Source of the DNA: DASTPP01 sp035762175
GTDB lineage: Bacteria > Myxococcota_A > Polyangia > Polyangiales > Polyangiaceae
Length of the DNA stretch: 21,442 nucleotides
Direction of reading: 5' to 3'
Assembly: GCA_035762175.1 (NCBI GenBank)
Contig: DASTPP010000376.1
Span: forward strand, 1-21,442
Part shown: positions 7,119-14,155 of the stretch, in pieces
How positions within the stretch are numbered: position 1 is the stretch's first letter
How the letters are laid out: each line of letters starts with the position of its first letter
The notes under the pieces: model-generated
Database searches by the model: none
Told to the model about the DNA's origin: nothing
Seen by the model: only the letters and a program-made list of their open reading frames with translations
Position numbers and translations under genes: made by a program

Positions 7119-7192
7119 TGCTCGGCCGCGTTTTGGGCGCGTAAGGAGCCGACCAGGGGGAGGACGACGGCGACGCGCTCGAGGTCGTTCAC
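7119..7192 (-). pseudogene. 5' stub of a third gene in the glycosyltransferase operon, cut by IS91
   Basis: A GTG at 7192 overlaps the stop of the transglycosylase-like gene (GTGA), a sign of translational coupling. It opens a frame reading MNDLERVAVVLPLVGSLRAQ. The frame runs into the presumed IS91 end after about 24 codons and stops at 7070. The peptide is too short to identify. The overlap and plausible hydrophobic start favour a real gene beginning; it could also be a chance frame. Confidence 0.4.
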
Positions 7193-7659
7193 GGCGCTTG
7201 CTGGGCGGGCTCGGGCGGCGGGTGCCCGGCGACGAGCGAGCGGCCGAGCCGCATGCGGGCGCGCGATGCCTCGAGGCCCCGGTCGCAGCGGCCCGAGACG
7301 TACGCGGCGAGCCGCTCGTCCTCGGGACGGTCGCGGCACGCGTTCCTGGAAGAGCGGAGGAAGGCGAGCGACCGCCGCGCGGCGACCGCGGGGGTGAAGT
7401 TCGAGGCGCCCCCGCGCTGGAGCTGGAAGAGCCCGAACGAGCGGCCTTTGTCGCCGACAGCCTTCGGGTCGAAGCGGCTCTCGTGGTAGGCGACGGCCAC
7501 GAGAAGCGCGGCCGTGTGGGTACGGCCGTCGGAGCCGGGGAAGAGGGGCTCCGAGCGCTCGGCCGCCTCGGCGATGGCACGCGCGGTCGCGGGGTAGCTC
7601 GCGCGCCAGGGCGCTTCGGGTTGCAACAGGAGCAGGAGCGACAGGACCCAGGCCCCCAC
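7189..7659 (-). CDS. Lytic transglycosylase-like (SLT/lysozyme fold) protein, exported
   Basis: The protein has 156 residues. A short hydrophobic start, MGAWVLSLLLLLQ, suggests export to the envelope. The rest matches the SLT/goose-lysozyme core: the catalytic glutamate in VAYHESRFDP (about residues 54-63) and the following motif KGRSFGLFQLQRG, as in enzymes that cleave the N-acetylmuramyl-N-acetylglucosamine bond of peptidoglycan. Cysteines near RNACRDRP and SGRCDRG may form a disulfide. The start is GTG 7659, one base after the glycosyltransferase stop (7661-7663). At its end it overlaps the next start codon. It may be a wall-remodelling partner of the glycosyltransferase, but only proximity supports this. 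Confidence 0.75.
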   Translation of the reverse strand: MGAWVLSLLLLLQPEAPWRASYPATARAIAEAAERSEPLFPGSDGRTHTAALLVAVAYHESRFDPKAVGDKGRSFGLFQLQRGGASNFTPAVAARRSLAFLRSSRNACRDRPEDERLAAYVSGRCDRGLEASRARMRLGRSLVAGHPPPEPAQQAP

Positions 7660-7660
7660 G

Positions 7661-8794
7661 TTAGTCGTCCTCCCGGAGCAAGGCGAGCGCGTCGGGGTCG
7701 GTGAGCCGGCCGAGGAAGGCGAGCCAGTGCAGGCCCGCCCGCCGCACGAAGCGCTCGAGCGCGCCCTTGCCCTCGGCCGGCGCCTCGTCCGAGGCGAGCA
7801 ATTGCAACGCGACGCGCGCGGCGTCCTCGGGCCGGTCGCTGTCGACCTTCCAGGCGGCGGGCGCCCACTCGATGGCGGGGCTCACCACGCACGGCACGCC
7901 CTCGGCCACGGCGTCGGCCGTCGTGAGGTTGAACGTCTCGGTGTGCGAGAGCTGCAGGCACAGGTCCATGTGCCCGACGGTGCGGCGGAAGGCGGGCCAG
8001 TCCTGCCAGGGCTGCTCGACGAGCTTCGCCCACGGCAGCCCCGCGAACATCGCGCGGAGGGCGTCGACGATGCTCACGCCGCCGTAGTCGTTCCCGTCGA
8101 CCGAGACCCAGAAGGCGAGCTCGCGGCCGAGCGCGCGGGCGGCGAGCAGGGCCGCGGCGGCGGCGGTCGTGTGGTTCTTCAAGAGGCGCATCGCGCCGAA
8201 GCTGCCGATGCGCAAGGGGCGCCCTTCGCCCCGCAGGGGCGAGCGCCCGGCGGGCTCGGGGCGCTCGGTGTCGTAGAGGTTCGGCAGGTCGAGGCACCCG
8301 CCGCCGTAGGCGCGCTCGACGAAGCGGGTGAAGCGCGGGCTGTTGCCCGCGACCGACAGGTTCAGCACGCTCTCTTGCAAGAGCAGCAGATTCCGGAGCA
8401 GCGTGATGGCGCCCGCCTCGACCTGCAAGAAGCCGATCTGCGAGTGGCACCGCACGACGAAGTGCACCGTGGGGTAGGTCGCGAGCAGGGCCTCGGTCTC
8501 GTCGAGCGGCACCCAGGGCGCCTCGAGCACCGCGTGCGTCGCCTCGGGGTGCTCGCGCAGGCGCGCGCGGATGTCGCCCACGGTCCAAACGCCGTAGGGG
8601 AAGGCCCGGACGCCGAGCCTGCGCAGCACGCGCGTCGTGTGCAGGGCGTTGACCCCCAGGCCGATGTGGCACTGCGGCACCGGGGCGAAGGCGTTCGTCG
8701 GGGCGGCGAAGCGGTTCCGATAAAAGAGAAGGACGTGGGGGGCGCGCTCGGGCGCGCGGGCGGGTCGAGACGTTCGTTCGTGGGCAGGGGTCAT
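7661..8794 (-). CDS. GT-B fold glycosyltransferase (family 4-like)
   Basis: The protein has 377 residues. The N-terminal half has a Rossmann-like layout beginning HVLLFYRNRFAAPTNAFAP (20-38), with GVNALHTTRVLRRLGVRA (48-64). The C-terminal half carries GSFGAMRLLKNH (198-208), the usual start of the donor domain, and SHTETFNLTTADAVAEGVPC (283-302), matching the nucleotide-sugar binding signature of GT4-type retaining enzymes. It should transfer a sugar from a nucleotide donor, perhaps to an envelope polysaccharide or glycolipid; donor and acceptor cannot be read from the sequence. It is first in a minus-strand operon with the transglycosylase-like gene one base downstream. ATG 8794 is chosen as the first ATG before the conserved region; no close Shine-Dalgarno sequence is present. 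Confidence 0.8.
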   Translation of the reverse strand: MTPAHERTSRPARAPERAPHVLLFYRNRFAAPTNAFAPVPQCHIGLGVNALHTTRVLRRLGVRAFPYGVWTVGDIRARLREHPEATHAVLEAPWVPLDETEALLATYPTVHFVVRCHSQIGFLQVEAGAITLLRNLLLLQESVLNLSVAGNSPRFTRFVERAYGGGCLDLPNLYDTERPEPAGRSPLRGEGRPLRIGSFGAMRLLKNHTTAAAAALLAARALGRELAFWVSVDGNDYGGVSIVDALRAMFAGLPWAKLVEQPWQDWPAFRRTVGHMDLCLQLSHTETFNLTTADAVAEGVPCVVSPAIEWAPAAWKVDSDRPEDAARVALQLLASDEAPAEGKGALERFVRRAGLHWLAFLGRLTDPDALALLREDD

Positions 8795-9032
8795 GGGGAG
8801 GCTCGGGGGGTGGGGCCTCCGGGGCCTCGGGGTTCGGTTCGGCGAGGCCACGATGGCGCACGCCGGGTGCTCGTGCGCCCGAAGGCGCTCGAGAGGTCGG
8901 GTCGGGGCCGTCGCTAGCCGCGGCCCTTTCCCGCGGCGAGGGTCCGCAAGACCGGGTCGTCGGGCCCGGTCGGCCGCAAGGCCTCCGCCTTCGGGGGCGG
9001 CATGCGAAGGCCGCCGGGAAACCACCGCAGAA

Positions 9033-9071
9033 GTATCTGTCCGCCGGACCGTGTCTAACGTGAGGCTTGCG
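9033..9071. repeat. IS66 left terminal inverted repeat
   Basis: It matches the reverse complement of 11638-11676 at roughly 30 of 39 positions; the first 16 bases differ at one position only. Confidence 0.85.
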
Positions 9072-9127
9072 TCTGACCGAGAATTTCCCCCGGGCGCCCC
9101 CCAACGTGCGCCCGGAGGAGAGGTCCG

Positions 9128-9505
9128 ATGGCGAGACGAGATGAGGCGGCGAGGGCGTTCCCGACGAGCAAGCGGGAGCGATGGACGGAGGCGCGAGCGC
9201 GCGCGGTGCTCGACGCGTGGGAACGCAGCGGCCTGACGCTGGCCGCCTTCGCGCGCCAACGCGGCCTCGGGCCGCAGCGGCTCGCGTGGTGGCGCAAGCG
9301 CCTGGCCGAGACGTCGCACGGAACGAGCCCGTCGCCGGTCTCGTTGGTCCCGGTGACCCTTCGCCCCGCCCCCGCGATCGCGCTCGGCGCGCCGGTCGCG
9401 ATCACGGCGCGCGATGGCGTGCGCATCGAGGTCCGGGACGTCGGCGCCGTGACGGCCGCGTGGGTGGCCGCGCTGCTCGTGGCGCTCGATGGGGCGGGCC
9501 CGTGA
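9128..9505 (+). CDS. tnpA: IS66-family protein TnpA
   Basis: The protein has 125 residues, typical for IS66 TnpA, a small helix-turn-helix accessory protein needed for transposition. The N-terminal part has WTEARARAVLDAWERSGLTL (20-39), followed by AAFARQRGLGPQRLAWWRKR (40-59), the usual helix-turn-helix with the WWRKRL signature. The ATG at 9128 follows a strong Shine-Dalgarno sequence (GGAGGAGAGG, 9114-9123). Its stop overlaps the tnpB start (GTGA at 9502-9505), which implies translational coupling. Confidence 0.88.
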   Translation: MARRDEAARAFPTSKRERWTEARARAVLDAWERSGLTLAAFARQRGLGPQRLAWWRKRLAETSHGTSPSPVSLVPVTLRPAPAIALGAPVAITARDGVRIEVRDVGAVTAAWVAALLVALDGAGP

Positions 9506-9885
9506 TCCTGCTGCCCGCCTCGGTTCGCATCTACGTGGCGACCGCCCCGGCGAACCTGCGCAAGTCCTTCGAGGGGCTGTCGAACGAGGTCCGCTCGGCG
9601 CTCTCGGCCGACCCCATCTCCGGGCACGTCTTTCTGTTTTTGAACCGACGCCGCTCGCAAATAAAGCTTTTGGTATGGACGCGCGGCGGATTCACGATCG
9701 TGCACAAGCGTCTCGAGCGCGGCCGCTTCACGTTTCCCGAGCGCGTGACCGAAGGCGCCGCCCGCGTCGAGATCGACGCGCACGAACTGGCGATGCTGCT
9801 CGAGGGGCTCGAGCCCTCGGAGACGCGCGCGGCCGAGCGCTGGGCGCCCGGGCGGCCCGCGGCGCCCGCACGGCGAGCGGGGTAG
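9502..9885 (+). CDS. tnpB: IS66-family protein TnpB (Orf2)
   Basis: The protein has 127 residues and shows the complete IS66 Orf2 pattern: ILLPASVRIYVATAPANLRK, SFEGLSNEV, SGHVFLFLNRRRSQIKLLVW, and GGFTIVHKRLERGRF (FVNRRRD-KIKLLYWDRDGF in relatives). It is an accessory transposition protein of unknown biochemical role. The GTG at 9502 is fixed by its overlap with the tnpA stop. The C-terminal tail after MLLEGLE is Ala/Pro/Arg-rich and shows no domain. Confidence 0.9.
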   Translation: MILLPASVRIYVATAPANLRKSFEGLSNEVRSALSADPISGHVFLFLNRRRSQIKLLVWTRGGFTIVHKRLERGRFTFPERVTEGAARVEIDAHELAMLLEGLEPSETRAAERWAPGRPAAPARRAG

Positions 9886-9962
9886 AGGGCGGCGCGCGGG
9901 CGGCGCGAATCGCTCGCGCGCCCCTTGACGCCGATCGCGCCCGTGGTTTTGTTCGCCCGCGC

Positions 9963-11603
9963 GTGAGCACGACCGCAGGCACGGCGGGGGCGAAGGGGGC
10001 GAAGCGGGGCCCGGTGCTCGAGGTGCTGCGCGAGCTGCTCGCCGGCGGTCACCTCGACGAGGTGCTCGCCCTGGTGGCGAAGCTGGTCGCCCGCAACGAC
10101 GAGTTGGAGTTGCTCCTCGCCAAGGCGCGCGAGGGCAAGAACCGGGGCGAGCGCGTGGCGCGCGAGCAGCTCGACCTGTTCCTCGCCCGGCTCGAGGCGT
10201 TCGATGGCGACGACGAGCGGGCCGAAGGCGAGCAAGCCGAGGCCGACCGGGCGCTCGCGAAGGCGGCCGAAGACAACGGCGGCCGCGCCGAGGCGCCCGA
10301 GCCGCCGAAGCAGCCGCCGCGACGCCGGCCGCCGCCGCCGAACGCGCGTCGCGTGCTCAACGAACTGCCCGTGCCGCCCGCGGAGCGCCCCTGCCCGAGC
10401 TGCGGCCGAGAGCGCGTGTGCGTCGCGCACGAGACGACCGAGGTGGTCGACCTGATTCCGGCCGAGGTCATCGTGCGACTCGACCGGCGCGAGGTCCTGG
10501 CGTGCGCGACGTGCGAAGGCGAGGCAGTGCGCGCGCCGAGGGGCGACAAGGTCGTCGCCGGCGGCGCCTACGGGTCGCGGCTGGTGGCGGACCTGGTCGT
10601 GGGCAAGTACGGGGACGGGCTGCCGCTGAATCGACAGGGCCAGCAGCTCGAGCGGCTGGGGCTGTCGATGCCCAGCTCGTCGATGGCCGATCAAATCGCC
10701 TGGGCGACCGACCTCTTGCGGCCGGTCTGGGGGCACTTGCTCGCGTCGGTGCTCGGCGCCGACGTGATGCACGTCGACGGCACGGGGCTGCCCGTGCGCG
10801 ACAAGGAGAGCCCGAAAGGGATCGCCCTCGGCACGCTCTGGGGCTACGTCGGCGACCGGTCGAGCGCGGCCTACCTGTATACGTCGACGGGCAAGCAGCT
10901 CGGCCAGCGGCCGGGCGAAGTCGGCCCGCTCGAGTTCTTGGCGCGCCGCCGGGGCTTCGTCGTGGCGGACGCGTCGAACGTGTTCGACGCGACGTACGCG
11001 AGCGGCGAGCGCATCGAAGTCGGCTGCAACATGCACGCACGGCGCTACTTCGTGAAGGCCCTCGAGGCGAACGACGCGCGCGCTTCGGTCGCCGTCGCCG
11101 CCTTCCGCGCGCTCTACGACGTCGAGGCCGACGTCGCCGGCGAGGGCGCCGAGCGGCGGCTGGCCGAGCGGCAGCGGCGGTCGAAGCCGGTCTACGACGA
11201 GTTGGTGCGCTGGTGCCGGACCTACGAGCCGGCCGAGCCGCCGAGCTCGCTGCTCGGCAAGGCGATCCAGTATCTGATCAACCACCGCGTCGCCTTGATG
11301 CGATTTCTCGACGACGGCCGGTTGCCGATCGACAACGGGATTGTCGAGCGCCTCCATCGCCGGCCGGCCGTCGGAAGACGGAACTATCTCTTTGCGGGCT
11401 CGCACGCGGGCGGCGAGCGAGCCGCGATCGCGTACTCGGTGCTGGCGAGCTGTGCGCTGTGCGAAATCAACCCGGTTGATTACCTGGCCGACGTGCTGCC
11501 GCGACTGGCGCGCGGCGCGTTCCCGAGGTCGGAGCTCGAGGGGTGGACGCCGGCCGCGTGGAAGGCCGCGCATCCGGGCCCCGCGCCGCCCGCCCCCGCG
11601 TAA
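9963..11603 (+). CDS. tnpC: IS66-family transposase TnpC (DDE)
   Basis: The protein has 546 residues. A coiled-coil-like N-terminus (17-60) is followed by an acidic and then a Pro/Arg-rich linker, and a zinc ribbon with cysteines 144/147 and 181/184 (CPSC and CATC). The DDE domain follows: the first Asp in VMHVDGTGLPV (D272), the second in VVADASNVFDATYASG ahead of GCNMHARRYFVKAL, and the Glu in PIDNGIVERLHRRPAVGRRN, then YLFAGSHAGGERAAIAYSVL. All catalytic residues are present. GTG 9963 is the first plausible start after tnpB, 77 bases downstream; an earlier start is not excluded because the frame stays open back to 9489. The enzyme cuts and joins the element ends. Confidence 0.9.
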   Translation: MSTTAGTAGAKGAKRGPVLEVLRELLAGGHLDEVLALVAKLVARNDELELLLAKAREGKNRGERVAREQLDLFLARLEAFDGDDERAEGEQAEADRALAKAAEDNGGRAEAPEPPKQPPRRRPPPPNARRVLNELPVPPAERPCPSCGRERVCVAHETTEVVDLIPAEVIVRLDRREVLACATCEGEAVRAPRGDKVVAGGAYGSRLVADLVVGKYGDGLPLNRQGQQLERLGLSMPSSSMADQIAWATDLLRPVWGHLLASVLGADVMHVDGTGLPVRDKESPKGIALGTLWGYVGDRSSAAYLYTSTGKQLGQRPGEVGPLEFLARRRGFVVADASNVFDATYASGERIEVGCNMHARRYFVKALEANDARASVAVAAFRALYDVEADVAGEGAERRLAERQRRSKPVYDELVRWCRTYEPAEPPSSLLGKAIQYLINHRVALMRFLDDGRLPIDNGIVERLHRRPAVGRRNYLFAGSHAGGERAAIAYSVLASCALCEINPVDYLADVLPRLARGAFPRSELEGWTPAAWKAAHPGPAPPAPA

Positions 11604-11637
11604 GCCGCGAAGGGGGGCAGGCTCGGCGGCGGCCCGG

Positions 11638-11676
11638 CGGCAAGCCCCTCGTGGGCACGTTCCGGCGGACAGGTAC
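11638..11676. repeat. IS66 right terminal inverted repeat
   Basis: Partner of 9033-9071. It begins 34 bases past the tnpC stop. The last base, 11676, abuts the codon run of a truncated EthD-like gene. Confidence 0.85.
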
Positions 11677-11706
11677 CTTGGTGAGGAAGGCGAGAATCTT
11701 CAGCAT
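11677..11706 (-). pseudogene. First ten codons of an EthD-like gene, cut by IS66
   Basis: ATG 11706 is preceded by AGGAG at a good distance (CAGGAGCGACCC), and the frame reads MLKILAFLTK, the characteristic opening of EthD/dimeric alpha-beta barrel proteins. It is cut at codon 10 by the IS66 end, and the frame then continues nonsensically through the element to 11467. The remainder of such a gene is not present on the far side of the IS66 (below 9033). Ten residues are weak evidence for the family, but the start site is convincing. Confidence 0.4.
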
Positions 11707-12124
11707 GGGTCGCTCCTGGCGCATGGGACCGAGACGCTCGTGCGCTCGACGTCGTTGGGGCTGCCTGCAGAGGGCGGTTGTGAGGTGGTCCAGAGGGGGA
11801 GGCGGGCTTGCACCGAAGGCAGACGGCGCGCCGCGCAGAGAACGTCGACGTCCGGGGGGCCGGGCAGGAACGTCCGACTCCGGGTTCGTGACCCGCGGCG
11901 TCGAAGGGCGCTTCACTGCGCAGGGGCGCGAGGAGGTCGGCGCGGGCTCGCCTGGCGGGGACGGCGACGGGCACCAAATTTCGTACGACGGCTCTGCGTC
12001 TACCCCCGAAAGCGGGGGCCGGAAGCTGGCCGCGGACCTCGTCCGAGCGGCGAGTTCGTGCTGTTCACCAACGGGTCAAGACACTCCGGGTTGCCCGAGG
12101 CCTCGCGGGCCGCTTGGCATGGCA

Positions 12125-12139
12125 TGAGGCGGCGCCTCA
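12125..12139. repeat. Short hairpin TGAGGC-GGC-GCCTCA
   Basis: Six-base perfect arms around GGC. A partly matching GAGGCGCC follows about 20 bases on. No T-tract is present. Significance unclear in DNA this rich in G+C. Confidence 0.3.
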
Positions 12140-12334
12140 GGGGGCACGGGAGGGGCCTGTGAGGCGCCGTCCCGAGCTCACGGAATCTGGCGACGGGGGA
12201 CACGTTTTTCGACGAGCCCGAGACGATTGGCACAGAGACCTGTGCAGCCGAAAAAATACCGCCAAGCGAGAGGGAAGAGTCGAGGTTGCCAACGTCAGCA
12301 GCGCGGCCGCTTTCGGCTCTGGCCGTTGCGCCTG

Positions 12335-12491
12335 TTCACCACTCGGTCGCCCCCCTGTGCCAGGAGGGGGCTGCGTCAATTTCGAGGGCTGTCGCCGCCG
12401 CAGGACCGAGCCTTCACCACCGGGTCGCCTGCCGTAACCACTGGGTCACCCCCGCGGGCGGGGCCGCCACCTGCGTTCACCACTGGGTCGG
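12335..12491. repeat. Cluster of four degenerate 16-bp repeats (TTCACCACTGGGTCGC type)
   Basis: Copies lie at 12335-12350, 12413-12428, 12434-12449 and 12476-12491, with a more distant one at 12064-12079. They differ from TTCACCACTGGGTCGC at one to four positions. The start-to-start distances within the cluster, 78, 21 and 42, are all multiples of three. On the plus strand they fall in one frame as FTTRSP, FTTGSP, VTTGSP and FTTGSA, within an open frame from 12227 to 12703. The spacing is irregular, so this is not a CRISPR array. Confidence 0.5.
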
Positions 12492-12771
12492 CTCTGGGCC
12501 GATTCTCGCCCGCAGAGGGCCCCCAGGCGGGCCCCGGCGGTTCGAAACGGGGACAGGTTCGTCCTCGCTTCGCTGAGCCCAAGACGGGCCGCCTGTGCGC
12601 GCCGCAGGAAAAACGCGGCGTTGTGAGCCCTCGTCCGAAGTGGCGCTGCGTTCACCGCTTGCGCCCGAAGTTCGTGCGAGGACAACTGTGGCTCCGCAGG
12701 TGAGCGGTCTTACGAACCTAATTCTCTTCGCAGGTTAAGGCACCAGAGCACAAAGAACAACGACAAAACAC

Positions 12772-12786
12772 AGGCTGAGCCAGCCT
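12772..12786 (-). terminator. Hairpin with T-rich tract, possible terminator on the minus strand
   Basis: AGGCTG-loop-CAGCCT is a perfect 6-bp stem with a 3-base loop. On the minus strand it is followed by GTGTTTTGTCGTTGTTCTTT, an imperfect T-rich run. It could end minus-strand transcription coming from the membrane-protein gene 350 bases upstream. The stem is short and the T-run is interrupted, so confidence is low. Confidence 0.3.
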
Positions 12787-13134
12787 TTGGGCGCGAGAGT
12801 CCCCCCAGAAAAGCGCACATCCTTCCGATTGTGACGCGTTGCGTCTTCGGCGGAAGGACGCGTTGCCTGGTGTTAGCGGGGCCTACATTGGAGCAGAGAG
12901 GACCAGCGTCTGTCTTGCGGCAAGAGGGGGGCCGAAGGGCGCTGACCCGCCCCCGCTGCGAGGGTGGCAGCCGGTGGTCGGGCGCTCGTTCCCACCAGCG
13001 GAGTCAAGGAGAGCCGGCGGTCGGAGGCGCGGGGGGGGGCTTGCAGTAACCGCCCCGGGCCAGCGGTGTACGCCCAAGGGGCCGGCACCTTGCCCTGCGA
13101 CGGACGCCCAACCCGAAGGCCCTCGGGGGGCGCT

Positions 13135-13994
13135 TCACTCGGTCACCTTGAGGAGGCCGACCGAGAGGGCGGCGCCCGTTCCTCCGAGCGCGAGGCCCAT
13201 CACAACGATCAGGGCGGCCGAGGCGAGGCGAGCGAGGGGCCAGAGCGACGCGCCTCGCGCGACGCGAGCGGTGTGCCCGTCGCCGCCTCGACCAGGATGC
13301 GGGGCGTCTGCCACCTTCCGGCGCGGGTGAACGCCGCGAGCCCCACGTCATCAGGCCGGGGGCCGCGCAGGGCGTAGTCAGGCGCCAAGCCGAGGACGAG
13401 GCGGGCGAGGAAGCCGAGCCGGCGGCCGTCGCGCGCGGCGACGCCGACCGCGAGCGCGACACCGAGCAGCGAGGTCGGCAGGCCCAGCAGGAAGCCCCCG
13501 CGCGCGATGCAAGGTAGGACGCCGAAGACCACGATGAGGAAGGCGGCGATGAGCTTGCGCCCGGCGCCGGCGTCGAGGCTTGCGGGCTGCTTCGGCGGGT
13601 CGAGGTAGGCGTCGAGCCCGTCGACGCTCAGGCCGATGACGCCGAAGAGGGCGCCCGTCGCGAGTGCCAGAAAGCCGTCTCGGACGGCGCCGAGGCCGAA
13701 GGGCGCGTGCGCGACGGTGGAGAGGGCGCAGACCGCAGCGCACGCAGCCGGGTAGGCCCAGCGCCCGGGCTCGCGCTCGCGCAGGCGATGGAGCGCGAAG
13801 GCTGCGATCGCGATCAGCGCGGGCAGCGCCCGCCACCGGAGCGCGATACCCATCGGAGGGGGCTCGTCACGCCCGGCGAAGATGCCCGCCGCGCAGAACG
13901 CGACGAGCAGCACCAGCACGTCGACCTCGAGCAACAGCGGAGCGAGGTGCCGAAGTCGGGGCGGCGCGGGCGGTCCCTGAAAGGGCGAGAGCAT
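13135..13994 (-). pseudogene. Multi-spanning membrane protein with a probable frameshift near its 3' end
   Basis: From ATG 13994 the frame encodes about 240 residues with at least five hydrophobic helices: VDVLVLLVAFCAAGIFAG (24-41), LPALIAIAAFALHRL (57-71), a helix near 82-98, FLALATGALFGVIGLSV (108-124) and LIAAFLIVVFGVLPCIA (148-164). The first frame then becomes Arg/Ser/Pro-rich and stops at 13209. In the next frame the sequence ASAALIVVMGLALGGTGAAL (a clear last helix) and VGLLKVTE continue to a TGA at 13135-13137. A single-base indel around 13250-13290 would restore one protein of about 285 residues. I do not recognise the family. The break may be a real mutation, a sequencing error, or programmed frameshifting. 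Confidence 0.65.
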
Positions 13995-14155
13995 GCCGGC
14001 GGGCTCGGGGCGCCTGAGCTTACTCGAGCCTGCGCCTGCCCGCCGTCGGGTCGTTTCTCGCCGGCGGCCGATCAAGGCTCCGGGGCTGGCTACAGGGCGG
14101 CGAGGCGGCCGAGGTGGCGGCTGTGGTGGCCAGCGGCAACTCTGAGACGTGCGCC

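Larger units (their letters stand above)
9033..11676 (+). mobile_element. Complete IS66-family insertion sequence, 2644 bp
   Basis: It contains tnpA, tnpB and tnpC in the normal order on the plus strand. The ends form an imperfect inverted repeat of about 39 bp: left GTATCTGTCCGCCGGACCGT and right (reverse strand) GTACCTGTCCGCCGGAACGT, with the similarity extending to a shared GGCTTGC. IS66 elements usually duplicate 8 bp of target, but the flanks are CCGCAGAA (9025-9032) and CTTGGTGA (11677-11684) and do not match. All three frames look intact, so the element may still be active. Confidence 0.9.
11707..13134. other. 1.4-kb stretch without a convincing gene
   Basis: All six frames were read. 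Frames of 100-190 residues exist on both strands but show no recognisable domain and have the Arg/Pro/Gly-rich look of chance frames. The first ~90 bases probably hold the promoter of the truncated EthD-like gene. The rest contains a hairpin at 12125-12139, a degenerate 16-bp repeat (12335-12491), an A+T-rich pocket (about 12715-12775) and a hairpin at 12772-12786. It may be decayed coding DNA or hold an unrecognised RNA. Confidence 0.5.

Noticed and set aside
5683..7704. 673-residue plus-strand frame
   Set aside because: Antisense to the IS91 transposase and the transglycosylase-like gene; no domain.
6729..9104. 791-residue minus-strand frame
   Set aside because: It is out of frame with the glycosyltransferase and transglycosylase genes, which have recognisable motifs in the other frames.
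9531..11573. 680-residue minus-strand frame across IS66
   Set aside because: Antisense shadow of tnpB/tnpC.
12335..12491. CRISPR array
   Set aside because: Repeats are only 16 bp, degenerate and irregularly spaced, and no cas gene is present.
12227..12703. 158-residue gene with FTTGSP repeats
   Set aside because: No ribosome site, no domain, and Arg/Pro-rich composition; kept only as a finding about the repeat.
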